In this document: one piece after another, positions 17,099 through 25,913 of the stretch
How the letters are laid out: every line of letters starts with the position of its first letter
Position numbering within the stretch: position 1 is the first letter of the stretch
DNA from: an uncultured Acetobacteraceae bacterium
GTDB taxonomy: Bacteria; Pseudomonadota; Alphaproteobacteria; Acetobacterales; Acetobacteraceae
Length of the DNA stretch: 64,000 nt
Direction: 5' to 3'
Assembly (NCBI GenBank): GCA_903895595.1
Contig: CAITUP010000045.1
Location: 1-64,000 of the forward strand
The notes under the pieces: model-generated
Databases searched by the model: none
The model's input: the letters and a program-made list of their open reading frames with translations, nothing else
Told to the model about the DNA's origin: nothing
Made by a program: the position numbers and the translations under genes

Positions 17099-18298
17099 CT
17101 ATATCACTCCCTCGGCCTTCAATCCTTCGAGATCGCCATCCGATAGCCCCAGCCATTGGCCGTAAATCGCTTGGTTATGCTCGCCGACATGCGGGCTGAG
17201 CGTCGTCGGTACCTTGTCCGTCCCATGAAACCGTAACGGAGAATTCGGCAGTACCACCGGATATTCGTAATCGTAATGATCGACCCATTCCAGCGTGCCG
17301 CGGCCGTGCATGTGGGGATCGTTCATCACTTCCTCGATATCCCGCACCGGGGCGCAGGGCACTTTCGCCTTGCTGGTCGCTGCGAAAATCGTGGCGCGCG
17401 TGTTGACGTTCGTCCATCCGTTCACCACGGCCTCGGTTTCGGCATAGTTGGCGACCCGGGCGGTGTTGTTGATGAAGCGGGGGTCTTGGGCAAGGTCTTC
17501 CCGGCCCATGGCGCGCAGCAGGTTCTGCCACTGCCCTTCCGTAACCAGGATGATCGCCACGTAGCCGTCGGCCGCCTTGTACACATTATACGGCGCCCGA
17601 TTATGGTTCGCGAACGCGTTGCCGGTGCGTGCCGGAATTTTCCGCCCGGCGCGATGATATTGATCCAGAACGGTGGCGAGGCAAGGGTAAACCGCCTCCA
17701 CCATCGCGACCTCCACGAGCCGCCCGACGCCGGTGCGTTCGCGTTCCAACAGCCCCGTCATCAACGCGGAATAAAGATGCGCCCCGCCGAGGATATCCAC
17801 ATACGGCGCCCCCGTCCGCAGCGGCGGACCGTCGGCATAACCCGTCGTGCTCATCACGCCGGATGCCGCCTGCACGGTGAAATCCATCGCCAGATTGTCG
17901 CGATCCGGTCCCGACAACCCGAAACCGGACGCCGAGGCATAGACCATGCGCGGGTTCAGCTCGTGCAGCACCGAAAACCCGACGCCCAACCGGTCCATCA
18001 CGCCGGGTGCGTAATTTTCGACCAAGGCATCGGCCTTGGCGACCAGCTGCTTGAGAATCGCCTTCCCCTTGTCGGCCTTCAAATTCAGCGTGATGCCGCG
18101 CTTGTTGGCGTTCAGCATCGCCACCGGCATCGACGTCTCTTTTCCGGGAGGTGCCATCAGCCGCAGGCTTTCCCCCCCGGGCGGCTCGATCTTGATGACG
18201 TCCGCGCCAGCCTTCGCCGCCATGAACGTGGCATAAGGCCCCTGGTAGAACATCGTCAGGTCGAGGATCGTATATCCTGACAGAGGTGCGTTGCTCAT
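17099..18298 (-). CDS. CaiB/BaiF class III CoA-transferase (second of a tandem pair)
   Basis: 399 residues, the standard length. The N-terminal GYTILDLTMFYQGPYATFMA and KIEPPGGESLR are family marks, and the catalytic Asp lies in GAPYVDILGGAHLYSAL. These enzymes move CoA between carboxylic acids. The gene is 3 bases after the paralogous CoA-transferase and ends a three-gene minus-strand operon with a crotonase. The two tandem copies resemble each other throughout, which suggests duplication; they may form a heteromer or act on different acids. Confidence 0.92.
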   Translation of the reverse strand: MSNAPLSGYTILDLTMFYQGPYATFMAAKAGADVIKIEPPGGESLRLMAPPGKETSMPVAMLNANKRGITLNLKADKGKAILKQLVAKADALVENYAPGVMDRLGVGFSVLHELNPRMVYASASGFGLSGPDRDNLAMDFTVQAASGVMSTTGYADGPPLRTGAPYVDILGGAHLYSALMTGLLERERTGVGRLVEVAMVEAVYPCLATVLDQYHRAGRKIPARTGNAFANHNRAPYNVYKAADGYVAIILVTEGQWQNLLRAMGREDLAQDPRFINNTARVANYAETEAVVNGWTNVNTRATIFAATSKAKVPCAPVRDIEEVMNDPHMHGRGTLEWVDHYDYEYPVVLPNSPLRFHGTDKVPTTLSPHVGEHNQAIYGQWLGLSDGDLEGLKAEGVI

Positions 18299-18301
18299 CG
18301 G

Positions 18302-19489
18302 TCAAATGACTCCGTCATTCCGCAAAATTTCCAGTTCGGCCGCCGACAAGCCAAGCCAGCCGCCGTAGATGTCGTCGTTGTGCTGCCCGACGCGCGGGCT
18401 GGCGGCCATCGGCGCCACGTCCAGCCCATGCAACCGCAGCGGCGTGGTCGGCATGACGACGCGGCCGAGGTCCGGGTGGTCGAACCATTCCAGCGCGCCG
18501 CGTTCGTGCATATGTTCGTCGCGCATGACCTCGGCTACGTCGCGCACGGGCGCCAGAGGGATGCGGTGTTTCTGCGCCTGCGCGATCGCCTCGGCCTTGG
18601 TCAGGCCGCTGGTCCAGGCCGTCACGATTTCGTTCACTTCGGCAAGGTTCGCCGACCGGTCGTGCATCGTGCGGAAGCGCGCTTCGTCCTTCAGATCGGC
18701 GCGGCCGGCGGCGTCGAGGATGTTGTGCCAGTGGCCCTCTGTGCCGGTGTGGATGGCGATGAAGCCGTCCTTGACCGGAAACACGCCGTACGGCGCGATG
18801 GACCCACCCGCGCCGTTGCCGCTGCGGGGCGGCACGCGGCCGGTACGGTTATACTGCTCCAGCGATCCCGCCAGCGTGTAATAGACCGCCTCCTGCATGG
18901 CGATTTCCACCAGCCGGCCTTCGCCGGAACGATCCCGTTCGTACAGCGCCGTCAGAATGCCGGCGTATAGATGCGTCCCGCCCATGAAATCGGCGACCGT
19001 GACGCCGGCGCGCACCGGAGGCCCGTCGGGGAAGCCGGTCACGCTCATGATTCCCGACGCCGCCTGCACCGTCAGGTCCATCGCAAGATTGTCGCGGCTC
19101 GGGCCGCTCAACCCGTATCCGGTGCCGGAGGCGTAGATCAGCCGCGGATTGATTTTCCGCAGGACTTCCCAGCCGACGCCGAGCCGGTCCATCGCACCGG
19201 GACCGAAGTTTTCCAGCACGACATCGGCGCGCTTCACCATCTCGAACAGCAGCGCCTTGCCGCGGTCGGTTTTCAAATTCAGCGTGATCGCGCGTTTGTT
19301 GGCGTTCAGCATTGCGAACGATATCGTCGACAGCTTGCCGGGCGGTGTCCGTTTCCGTAACGGCTCCCCGCCCGGCGGTTCGATCTTGATGACGTTCGCA
19401 CCGCCTTTCGCCATTAAAACGGTCGCGTAAGAGCCCTGGAAAATCTGGCCGAAATCCAGAACGGTGACGTCGGAAAGGGGGAGAGTCAT
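18302..19489 (-). CDS. CaiB/BaiF class III CoA-transferase (first of a tandem pair)
   Basis: 395 residues. Family motifs include VTVLDFGQIFQGSYATVLMA, NANKRAITLNLKTDRGKA and the catalytic Asp in VTVADFMGGTHLYAG. It is closely similar to the next gene, especially in the first 150 residues (PGAMDRLGVGWEVLRKINPR). It starts 4 bases after the crotonase stop. Together the operon could activate a carboxylic acid by CoA transfer and then hydrate or isomerise it; the substrate is unknown. Confidence 0.92.
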   Translation of the reverse strand: MTLPLSDVTVLDFGQIFQGSYATVLMAKGGANVIKIEPPGGEPLRKRTPPGKLSTISFAMLNANKRAITLNLKTDRGKALLFEMVKRADVVLENFGPGAMDRLGVGWEVLRKINPRLIYASGTGYGLSGPSRDNLAMDLTVQAASGIMSVTGFPDGPPVRAGVTVADFMGGTHLYAGILTALYERDRSGEGRLVEIAMQEAVYYTLAGSLEQYNRTGRVPPRSGNGAGGSIAPYGVFPVKDGFIAIHTGTEGHWHNILDAAGRADLKDEARFRTMHDRSANLAEVNEIVTAWTSGLTKAEAIAQAQKHRIPLAPVRDVAEVMRDEHMHERGALEWFDHPDLGRVVMPTTPLRLHGLDVAPMAASPRVGQHNDDIYGGWLGLSAAELEILRNDGVI

Positions 19490-19493
19490 TGCA

Positions 19494-20282
19494 TCAACGC
19501 CCCTTGAATTCCGGTTTCCGCCGTTCCCGCCACGCCTGATGGCTTTCCGCTCGGTCTTCGGTCATCTCCAGCACCGCGAAACGATACAGATCGGCTAGCA
19601 CGGCCTCCGGCAGAGGCACATCCAGGCCGGATTTCAGCGACTCCTTCGTCACCTGCACCGCCAGCGGCGGCTGATCGCAAATGTGCAGGGCGCATTCCAT
19701 CGCCTTTTCCATCAGCTTGTCCGGCGCCACCAGCCACTGCGCCAGACCGATGCGGTAGGCCTCCTCGGCCGGCAGCGGGAACCCGTACGCCATCCGCGCC
19801 GCCAGCCCCTTGCCGACCCACCGAGCCGCTCGGACGGAGCCGCCCTGGGCCGGCATGATGCCGAGGCGGCTTTGCGGCAGGCGCCACTCCGCGCGTTCGG
19901 ACGCCACGATCAGATCGCAGCAATAGGTCACGATGCAGCCGATGCCGATCGCATAACCGTTCACCGCGGCGATGATCGGCTTGGAAAAATCCGTCACCAG
20001 ATTGATCGCGCTGGTGCGCCGGCGCGACGGCAATTCGTCCAGGAAATCCGCCATCGACGCGTGCGCGTGCGTCATAGGGTTCTTCAGATCCGCCCCGGCA
20101 CTGAACGCGTTGCCCGCGGGATCGCCGGTCAGGATCACGCAGCGGATGTCCTTATCGGCCTCCAGCTTCGGCAGGATATCGATAAAGCCCTCATTATACG
20201 CGTCGCACCAAGCGTTGCGCGCTTCCGGCCGGCTGAGCGTCAGGATGGCAACCTGACCGCGCTTCTCGCAGATCAATGGCAT
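19494..20282 (-). CDS. Enoyl-CoA hydratase/isomerase family protein
   Basis: 262 residues of the crotonase fold. Oxyanion-hole regions are GNAFSAGADLKNPM and NGYAIGIGCIVTYCCDLIVA. At the first catalytic-Glu position it reads RLPQSRLGIMPAQGGS, with no Glu, and the second catalytic-Glu region reads LAARMAYGFPL. It is therefore unlikely to be a standard hydratase and may be an isomerase, lyase or thioesterase of the superfamily. It leads the CaiB operon and is divergent from another crotonase across a 71-base promoter gap. Confidence 0.85.
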   Translation of the reverse strand: MPLICEKRGQVAILTLSRPEARNAWCDAYNEGFIDILPKLEADKDIRCVILTGDPAGNAFSAGADLKNPMTHAHASMADFLDELPSRRRTSAINLVTDFSKPIIAAVNGYAIGIGCIVTYCCDLIVASERAEWRLPQSRLGIMPAQGGSVRAARWVGKGLAARMAYGFPLPAEEAYRIGLAQWLVAPDKLMEKAMECALHICDQPPLAVQVTKESLKSGLDVPLPEAVLADLYRFAVLEMTEDRAESHQAWRERRKPEFKGR

Positions 20283-20353
20283 GTTCGTTCCCCCGTTCTT
20301 GCTGCCCCCAGGCTAACGGTTAAACTGGCGCAAGCAAGATACAGGAGGAAACC

Positions 20354-21154
20354 ATGGCCGAGGCCGACGAACGCCAATACGTCGAATATGAATGCAAAGA
20401 CCACATCGCGACCATCGCGATGAACCGGCCGGAGAAGCTGAACGCCGTCAGCGATGAAGTCGTGCGGCAGTTGATCGCGGCGATGCGCCGCTTCGATTCC
20501 GATCCGGACGCGTATGTCGCGATCCTCTGCGGCCGCGGCCGCGCGTTCTGCAGCGGCGCCGACGTGCTGCAACGGCAGTTGCGTTCGCGTGAGGAATTCG
20601 AACGCCTCGGCGGCCCGCAGGGTCACGGCGCCAATTCCGGCGATCTGTTGACTCAATCGGTGAATTACAAACCCGTCATCTGTGCCGTTCACGGCTACGT
20701 CTTGGGCCTGGGCACCGGCATGATGCTGGACTGCGATCTGATCGTCGCCGAGGAAGGTACGAAACTGCAAATCACCGAAACGTCCCGCGGCCTGGGCGCG
20801 GCGAAGCACTGGGCGCAGATGCATTTCCGCAACGCCGGTGCGTTCGGCGACGATGTGGTGCTGACAGGCCGCTATTTCACGGCCGAGGAAGCGCACGCCG
20901 CGAACGTGATCAACCGCTTGGCGCCGAAGGGTAAAGTCATGGAAGTGGCGTGGGCGTTGGCCCAGCAGGTGGCTGCCAATCCGCCACTGTCGACTCGGGC
21001 GACCGTTCGCACCCGTCGCTTCACGTTGGCGCAGTACACGCGCGAAGCCGCGTTCCAGATGGCACCGTTGAAGCTCTACCTCACGGAGGATTTCCATGAG
21101 GCAGCACTCGCCTTCAAGGAAAAGCGCAAGCCGCGCCCCTTCAAAGGCAAATAG
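20354..21154 (+). CDS. Enoyl-CoA hydratase family protein
   Basis: 266 residues preceded by an AGGAGG ribosome site. Crotonase motifs are GRAFCSGADVLQRQL, HGYVLGLGTGMMLDCDLIVA and a Glu in LQITETSRGLGAAK; the second acidic site appears as AFGDDVVLTGRYF. It is probably a hydratase or carboxylase-type crotonase in CoA-thioester breakdown. It is divergent from the CaiB-linked crotonase. A perfect hairpin follows the stop. Confidence 0.87.
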   Translation: MAEADERQYVEYECKDHIATIAMNRPEKLNAVSDEVVRQLIAAMRRFDSDPDAYVAILCGRGRAFCSGADVLQRQLRSREEFERLGGPQGHGANSGDLLTQSVNYKPVICAVHGYVLGLGTGMMLDCDLIVAEEGTKLQITETSRGLGAAKHWAQMHFRNAGAFGDDVVLTGRYFTAEEAHAANVINRLAPKGKVMEVAWALAQQVAANPPLSTRATVRTRRFTLAQYTREAAFQMAPLKLYLTEDFHEAALAFKEKRKPRPFKGK

Positions 21155-21160
21155 CGGAAC

Positions 21161-21187
21161 GGTCCCGGTTCATCCCTAACCGGGACC
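21161..21187. terminator. Convergent hairpin terminator between the crotonase and mucR
   Basis: A perfect 10-bp stem, GGTCCCGGTT (21161-21170) and AACCGGGACC (21178-21187), with a 7-base loop lies between the stops of two converging genes. It has no strong T-run on either side, but position and symmetry suit a bidirectional terminator. Confidence 0.6.
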
Positions 21188-21198
21188 ATCCTGCTCAG

Positions 21199-21669
21199 TC
21201 AGCGGCTGGATTTCCGGCCGCCCCGCTTCGGCTGCGCCGCCCGTCCCAGGCCCATCTTCTTGGCGAGCTTGGACCGCGTTTCGGCGTAGTTCGGCGCGAC
21301 CATCGGATAGTTGGACGGCAGATTCCATTTCGCGCGGTACTGATCGACCGTCATGTTGTGTTCGGTCATCAGGTGACGCTTGAGCATGGTCATCGACTTG
21401 CCGTCTTCCAGGCAAACGACGTGATCCGCGAACACCGATTCGGTGATCGGCACCGCGGGGCGCCGCGCGCTCGGGGCCACCGGCTTCGGGGCCTCTTCGA
21501 TGACCGTCGGCTCGTCGGCGGGCGCCGCGGCGGCAGGTTCGGTCCCGAGGGTCGAAAGCGTCCGGTGCACGTCGCGGATCAGAGCCGGTAGTGCGTCCAC
21601 GGCAACGGGATTGCGTTGTACGTGAGCGCTTACAATTTGGGCGGTTAGCCCGAGGATGTCGTCAGCCAT
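21199..21669 (-). CDS. mucR: MucR/Ros-family zinc-finger transcriptional regulator
   Basis: 156 residues. The C-terminal DNA-binding domain reads HVVCLEDGKSMTMLKRHLMT, followed by EHNMTVDQYRAKWNLPSNYP and KLAKKMGLG, the Ros/MucR signature. The second zinc-ligand Cys of Ros is Asp here (CLED), as in several MucR homologues. A Pro/Ala-rich linker (about 55-85) separates it from the N-terminal oligomerisation part. MucR proteins are H-NS-like silencers that bind AT-rich DNA and control exopolysaccharide, motility and cell-cycle genes. The AT-rich, palindrome-bearing upstream gap suggests self-control. Confidence 0.92.
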   Translation of the reverse strand: MADDILGLTAQIVSAHVQRNPVAVDALPALIRDVHRTLSTLGTEPAAAAPADEPTVIEEAPKPVAPSARRPAVPITESVFADHVVCLEDGKSMTMLKRHLMTEHNMTVDQYRAKWNLPSNYPMVAPNYAETRSKLAKKMGLGRAAQPKRGGRKSSR

Positions 21670-21721
21670 ATTTTATTTCCCAACAGAGGTTCGGGTGCAT
21701 CTAATGGATTCCCGCAGACTT

Positions 21722-21742
21722 GGCTACAACCTTGTTGCAGCC
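21722..21742. promoter_or_regulatory. Imperfect palindrome in the mucR upstream gap
   Basis: GGCTACAAC (21722-21730) and GTTGCAGCC (21734-21742) pair with one mismatch around CTT, next to the AT-rich stretch ACTATATAATTG. It lies between divergent mucR and the SDR gene, so it may be an operator for either. Confidence 0.4.
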
Positions 21743-21818
21743 AAACTATATAATTGACGTTTGCGAAACCTAGGCCTTTGGCGGAACATGGCGTTACGCT
21801 CAATCGGGAGAGAAGCTT

Positions 21819-22601
21819 ATGGAATTGGGACTGAACGGCAAAGTGGCTTTAGTCACCGGGGCAAGTCGAGGCATCGGTGCGGCCATTTGTGTCGCATTAG
21901 CACGCGAAGGTATGGATATTTGTCTGGTCGCCCGCGACGAAGCAAAAATGCGTGAGGTCGCGTCCGGGTTGTCGAATGCCGGCGTGCAGACCCATCTCCA
22001 TACGGCCGATTTGTGTCAACCGGATGCCGCCGCCAAGGCCGTGGCGGCGGCGATCGCGACGTTCGGTCGGCTCGATTTGTTGGTGAATAATGCAGGCGCG
22101 ACCAAGCGCGCGGATTTTTTCGACCTCGCCGAAGAAGACTGGATGGCCGGATTCGCATTGAAATTTCATGGATATGTGAGGATGACCCGAGCGGCGTGGC
22201 AGCATTTACGGGTTTCCGGGGGCGCGGTTGTTAACATAGTGGGTATCGGTGCGCGCGCCGGCGCCGCCGAATTCACGATCGGCGGTTCGGTTAATGCCGC
22301 GTTGCTGAACTATACCAAAGCAATGGCCGATATCGGTGTCGAACACGGTGTGCGCGTCAATGCCATCAACCCTGGGTTGATCGAAACCGATCGTTTCACC
22401 CGAAACGTTGAACGCACGATGCGCGACCGATCCATGACGCGGGAGGAGGCGATAAAATTTCTCCTGACATCGCACCGTACGAATCGAGGCGGTCGTCCGG
22501 ACGAAATCGGGACGCTGACCGCGTTTCTGGCATCGGACCAATCGGATTTCATCCAAGGCTCGATCGTCGATATCGACGGTGGCGCGACCCGGTCGTTGTA
22601 A
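21819..22601 (+). CDS. SDR-family oxidoreductase, non-classical active site
   Basis: 260 residues. Nucleotide site VTGASRGIGAAICVALAREG and LLVNNAGATKRADFF are normal. The active-site region reads AAEFTIGGSVNAALLNYTKA, where the usual YxxxK pair is replaced by Phe and non-Lys residues; relatives with a shifted Asn or Lys exist. AINPGLIETDRF and the C-terminal QGSIVDIDGGATRSL are standard. Upstream of it lies MucR in the opposite direction. The MmgE/PrpD gene follows after 21 bases, so the two probably work on one catabolic substrate. Confidence 0.85.
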   Translation: MELGLNGKVALVTGASRGIGAAICVALAREGMDICLVARDEAKMREVASGLSNAGVQTHLHTADLCQPDAAAKAVAAAIATFGRLDLLVNNAGATKRADFFDLAEEDWMAGFALKFHGYVRMTRAAWQHLRVSGGAVVNIVGIGARAGAAEFTIGGSVNAALLNYTKAMADIGVEHGVRVNAINPGLIETDRFTRNVERTMRDRSMTREEAIKFLLTSHRTNRGGRPDEIGTLTAFLASDQSDFIQGSIVDIDGGATRSL

Positions 22602-22622
22602 ACGTAACAAGGAGGATAACCC

Positions 22623-23978
22623 ATGGCCTACGCGGAAAGCGAAATCACCGCACGTTTGGCGGACTATGTCGTATCGGCACGGACGGCCGATTTGCCCGAT
22701 AAGGTTCGTCACGAAGCTTTACGATCTTTCTTCAATATCGTCGGCTGCACCATCGGCGGCGCTCGGCATGAGATCGTGGACCTCGCGGACAAAACTCTGG
22801 CGCCATTCGCCGGGCCGCAGCAGGCGACCCTTTTCGCCCGAGGACGCAAGGCCGACATCATGCACGCCGCGCTGATCAACTGCTTTGCCTCCAGTATATA
22901 CAGTTTCGACGACACCCATGCGCAGGCGGTGGTGCATCCGTCCGGGCCGGTGGCCGCGGCGGTGCTGGCGTTCGCGGAGATGCGGCCAGTATCGGGTTCG
23001 GACCTGTTGATCGCGTTCGCGTTGGGTGTCGAACTGGAATGTCGTTTGTGCAAAGCCGTTTCCGTCGCTCCGGCCGTGGGATCGATGGCGTGGTCCGGCA
23101 CCGGCATTTCGGGCGGCCTCGGCGCGGTTGTGGCCGTGGGCAAACTGATGAACCTCGATGTCGAGCGGATGCGCTGGGCGATCGGTATCGCGCTGTCGCA
23201 GGCTGCGGGTTTTCGCGCGATGCACGGCACGATGCAGGCGTCGATGATGCCGGCGCAAGGCGCGCCCGTCGGGTTACGGGCCGCTGTGCTGGCGGAGCGG
23301 GGGTTTACGGCGTCGTCGGTCGCGCTGGAGGGGAAATACGGATTTCTGACCGTATTCTGCGAAAAGCCCGATCTGGACGCACTGGCCGGCGGGTTGGGAT
23401 CGCGGTTCGAACTGTTGCGTAATACCTATAAACCGTATCCCTGCGGCATCGTGATTCACCCGATTATCGATGCTTGCTTGCAACTGCGACGGGAGAAGGG
23501 AATTACGGCCGATAGGATAGCGCGTGTCGATATTCAGGCATCCCCCGGCACGATGGCGCTGTGCAACAACCGCAACCCGAAGGACGAATTGCAGGCCCAT
23601 GTCAGCCTGCACCACTGGGTTGCCGTCGCCTTCATCCGCGGTACCGCGCGGATACAGGATATGGATACGGAAACCGCGGTGAAAGATCCGGCGCTGATGG
23701 CGTTTCAATCGAAGGTGGAAGCGGTCCTGAATCCAGCCATCGCCGCCGACGGCACCGAACTGACGGTGACCCTGACCGACGGTTCGGTGCATGTCTGCAA
23801 AATCGAACACGGCATCGGCAGCGCCGCCAACCCCATGAGCGACGCCGATCTGGAACGGAAATTCGTGGACATGAGCGAACCCGTGATCGGTGCGGTTCGG
23901 ACCCGCGAACTGGTGGCGAAAAGCTGGGGAATCGCGTCGTTGATCGACGCGGGGGAGCTGTCGCGGGCTTCGGCTTAA
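22623..23978 (+). CDS. MmgE/PrpD family protein
   Basis: 451 residues, full length for the 2-methylcitrate dehydratase/cis-aconitate decarboxylase/iminodisuccinate-epimerase superfamily. YSFDDTHAQAVVHPSGPVAA, GTMQASMMPAQGAPVGLRAA and YKPYPCGIVIHPIIDA are the characteristic active-site stretches. The real substrate of this branch cannot be read from sequence. It is preceded by a GGAGG ribosome site. Its end overlaps the end of the convergent binding protein by 4 bases. Confidence 0.88.
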   Translation: MAYAESEITARLADYVVSARTADLPDKVRHEALRSFFNIVGCTIGGARHEIVDLADKTLAPFAGPQQATLFARGRKADIMHAALINCFASSIYSFDDTHAQAVVHPSGPVAAAVLAFAEMRPVSGSDLLIAFALGVELECRLCKAVSVAPAVGSMAWSGTGISGGLGAVVAVGKLMNLDVERMRWAIGIALSQAAGFRAMHGTMQASMMPAQGAPVGLRAAVLAERGFTASSVALEGKYGFLTVFCEKPDLDALAGGLGSRFELLRNTYKPYPCGIVIHPIIDACLQLRREKGITADRIARVDIQASPGTMALCNNRNPKDELQAHVSLHHWVAVAFIRGTARIQDMDTETAVKDPALMAFQSKVEAVLNPAIAADGTELTVTLTDGSVHVCKIEHGIGSAANPMSDADLERKFVDMSEPVIGAVRTRELVAKSWGIASLIDAGELSRASA

Positions 23979-24976
23979 CTCCCGTCCTTCCCCCACTCAT
24001 TCTCCCAGAACAGGTCCTTCCAACTCTCCGGCTTGGTCTTCAAGGTCCCGATGGCGTGCATGAAGTCGGCGTGTTCCTTCGTGCCGCGCGGGGTCGAACT
24101 GTAGGTGATCTGATCGGGGTTGCGGATCATCGCCTCGATCCAGGCCGGTTCGCGCTTCTGCGGCTCGCGGGCGACGTAAATTTCCGTCGCCAGATGCGGG
24201 TCGCGCTGGATGATGCCGATCGCTTCCTCGAACGCCGCCACCGTCGCGGCATACAGCTTCGGGTTCGGGTCGTGGAACCGAGCGGAGGCGTACATGACCA
24301 CGCCCGATGCTTTCGGAGTCAGATACGACTCCGACGTCATCACCAGATGCGCTTTGCCGGATTCCGCTTCCATCTGGCTGAACGGGATGATGCTGAAGTG
24401 GTTGCGGACATCGGAACTGCCCGTCAGAATCGCGGTCATGCCGTCCGGGTTGGACATGGACACGGTCAGCGGGTCGAGCCGAAACCGCTGATCCCAGCCC
24501 CATTCCTTGGTCGCCGCCATTTGCAGCACGATCGCCTGGTCGGTCACTTTGATCGCACTGATCGCGATCTTGTCGCCCTCGCGGAAATCCTTGAGCGACT
24601 GAATCCGCGGATCGGTCGAGTACATGAAGATGGTCTGGCTGCTCAGCGGCATGATGCCGCGCACCTTCTGCGTGCCGCGGGTTTTGTCCCACATCACGAA
24701 GGCAGGACCGAACCCGCCCATGCCGATGTCCGCGTCGCCGGCCAGGATCAGATCGCTGGTCGCCGGGCCGCTCGCCATGCGGGTCAGCGTGACCTTGATC
24801 TCCCCCAACCCGGCCGCTTTGGCGTGTTTTTCGAACAGGTGCAGGTCCGTGGCGACATAGCTGGGCAGATAGCCGAGGCCATAGGGCTGGGCGATGCGGA
24901 TGGTATCGGCCTCGGCCCGCGCGGCGGCGGGCGCGCCGAGCAGCAGAAGGGCTGCGAGGAAGCCGGGGATTCTCAT
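23975..24976 (-). CDS. Orphan ABC-type substrate-binding protein (NMT1/SsuA-like)
   Basis: 333 residues from the ATG at 24976, which overlaps the aldolase stop (ATGA). A Sec signal (FLAALLLLGAPAAARA) precedes an NMT1/THI5-like type 2 periplasmic fold (RIAQPYGLGYLPSYVATDLH, DADIGMGGFGPAFVMWDK). It is a clear paralogue of the protein at 51690-52688, sharing the ends FRLDPLTVSMSNPDG/DGYTFSMSPPDA and ESWKDLFWENEWG/ETWKDLFWQEIHG. No permease or ATPase lies nearby, so it may use a transporter elsewhere or act as a sensor. Confidence 0.85.
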   Translation of the reverse strand: MRIPGFLAALLLLGAPAAARAEADTIRIAQPYGLGYLPSYVATDLHLFEKHAKAAGLGEIKVTLTRMASGPATSDLILAGDADIGMGGFGPAFVMWDKTRGTQKVRGIMPLSSQTIFMYSTDPRIQSLKDFREGDKIAISAIKVTDQAIVLQMAATKEWGWDQRFRLDPLTVSMSNPDGMTAILTGSSDVRNHFSIIPFSQMEAESGKAHLVMTSESYLTPKASGVVMYASARFHDPNPKLYAATVAAFEEAIGIIQRDPHLATEIYVAREPQKREPAWIEAMIRNPDQITYSSTPRGTKEHADFMHAIGTLKTKPESWKDLFWENEWGKDGS

Positions 24977-25797
24977 GATTTCGCCATGGCGCGGCGCTTC
25001 CACAGCTCCCACGGGCGATCCACCAGCCCGTCGTTGGCCTTGGTCGCGGCAGCGGCCTCCTTAGCGTTCAGGTATTCTGGTTTGCCCAGCTTCAACGCCT
25101 CTGCCTGCACCTTTGCGTTCACTTCCGTATAGACCGCTCGGAACACCACGTGCCGGATGGACTGCGCGGCGGCGACAGATCCATGGCCGCGCATCAACGC
25201 CACCGGATGATTGCCGAGCGTGACGGCCAGCGCCTTTCCCAGCGCGGCGTTGCGGATGAGCATATCCGATTCCAGCCCGGCGCTGGCCCGGATTTCGAAG
25301 ACCGGCGCGCCGTCGCCGAGGAAGCTGGCGATATGGTTCATGGGACGCAGCTTCACGCCGGTATCCGCGAAGGGAAGAATGCCGGGGGAATGGCTGTGCA
25401 CGATCGCTTTCACGTCCGGACGCGCTTTGTAGATTTCGCCGTGGATGAACCGCTCCAGATAAGAGCTGCGGCCATTGGCGTTCACCGGGTTGCTGTCGAG
25501 GTCGTACTCGATGATGTCGTCTGCCGTCACCAAAGCCGGCGCCATGCTGCGCGACAGCAGATAGCGGTTCGGGTCCTTGTTGTGCCGGACACTGATATGG
25601 CCGAACCCGTCGACGACGTTCTGGTCGTACAGGATGCGGTTGCCGGCGACCAAATCCTCGATCAACGCCGGATCGGCCGGTCCAGCCGACGCGGGCACAT
25701 TTTGCGCTCGGGCGGGCAGGGCGGCCGCAGCGACGGCGCTGGCCAGCAGGAACCGGCGTCCGAGCGCGTGGGGTTGGCCGCAGAAGCAGGCGATCAT
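24973..25797 (-). CDS. Exported class II aldolase/adducin-family protein
   Basis: 274 residues. The metal-site His residues are present in GHISVRHNKD, AIVHSHSPGILPF and LMRGHGSVAAAQS, and the N-terminus has a twin-arginine-like signal (GRRFLLASAVAAAALPARA). Cytoplasmic aldolases of this family cleave sugar phosphates; an exported one is less usual and may decarboxylate or cleave a periplasmic hydroxy acid. It is translationally coupled to the binding protein, so the pair may convert and capture the same compound. It is divergent from the AtuA-like operon. Confidence 0.85.
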   Translation of the reverse strand: MIACFCGQPHALGRRFLLASAVAAAALPARAQNVPASAGPADPALIEDLVAGNRILYDQNVVDGFGHISVRHNKDPNRYLLSRSMAPALVTADDIIEYDLDSNPVNANGRSSYLERFIHGEIYKARPDVKAIVHSHSPGILPFADTGVKLRPMNHIASFLGDGAPVFEIRASAGLESDMLIRNAALGKALAVTLGNHPVALMRGHGSVAAAQSIRHVVFRAVYTEVNAKVQAEALKLGKPEYLNAKEAAAATKANDGLVDRPWELWKRRAMAKS

Positions 25798-25913
25798 GGT
25801 GGTGTTCCCTCGGTTATTGCGGGGGAGAATAGCGTTTTATGAGGCGCTGCAAAGTGGACATTCCCACCGGACGCTGTACTGGTGTCCCGGAAAGCCGAGG
25901 GGGATCGTCATCC

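Noticed and set aside
20283-20353. Third copy of the TetR operator (CTAACGGTTAAAC)
   Set aside because: Only the TAACNGTT core is shared and the spacing differs; too weak to claim.
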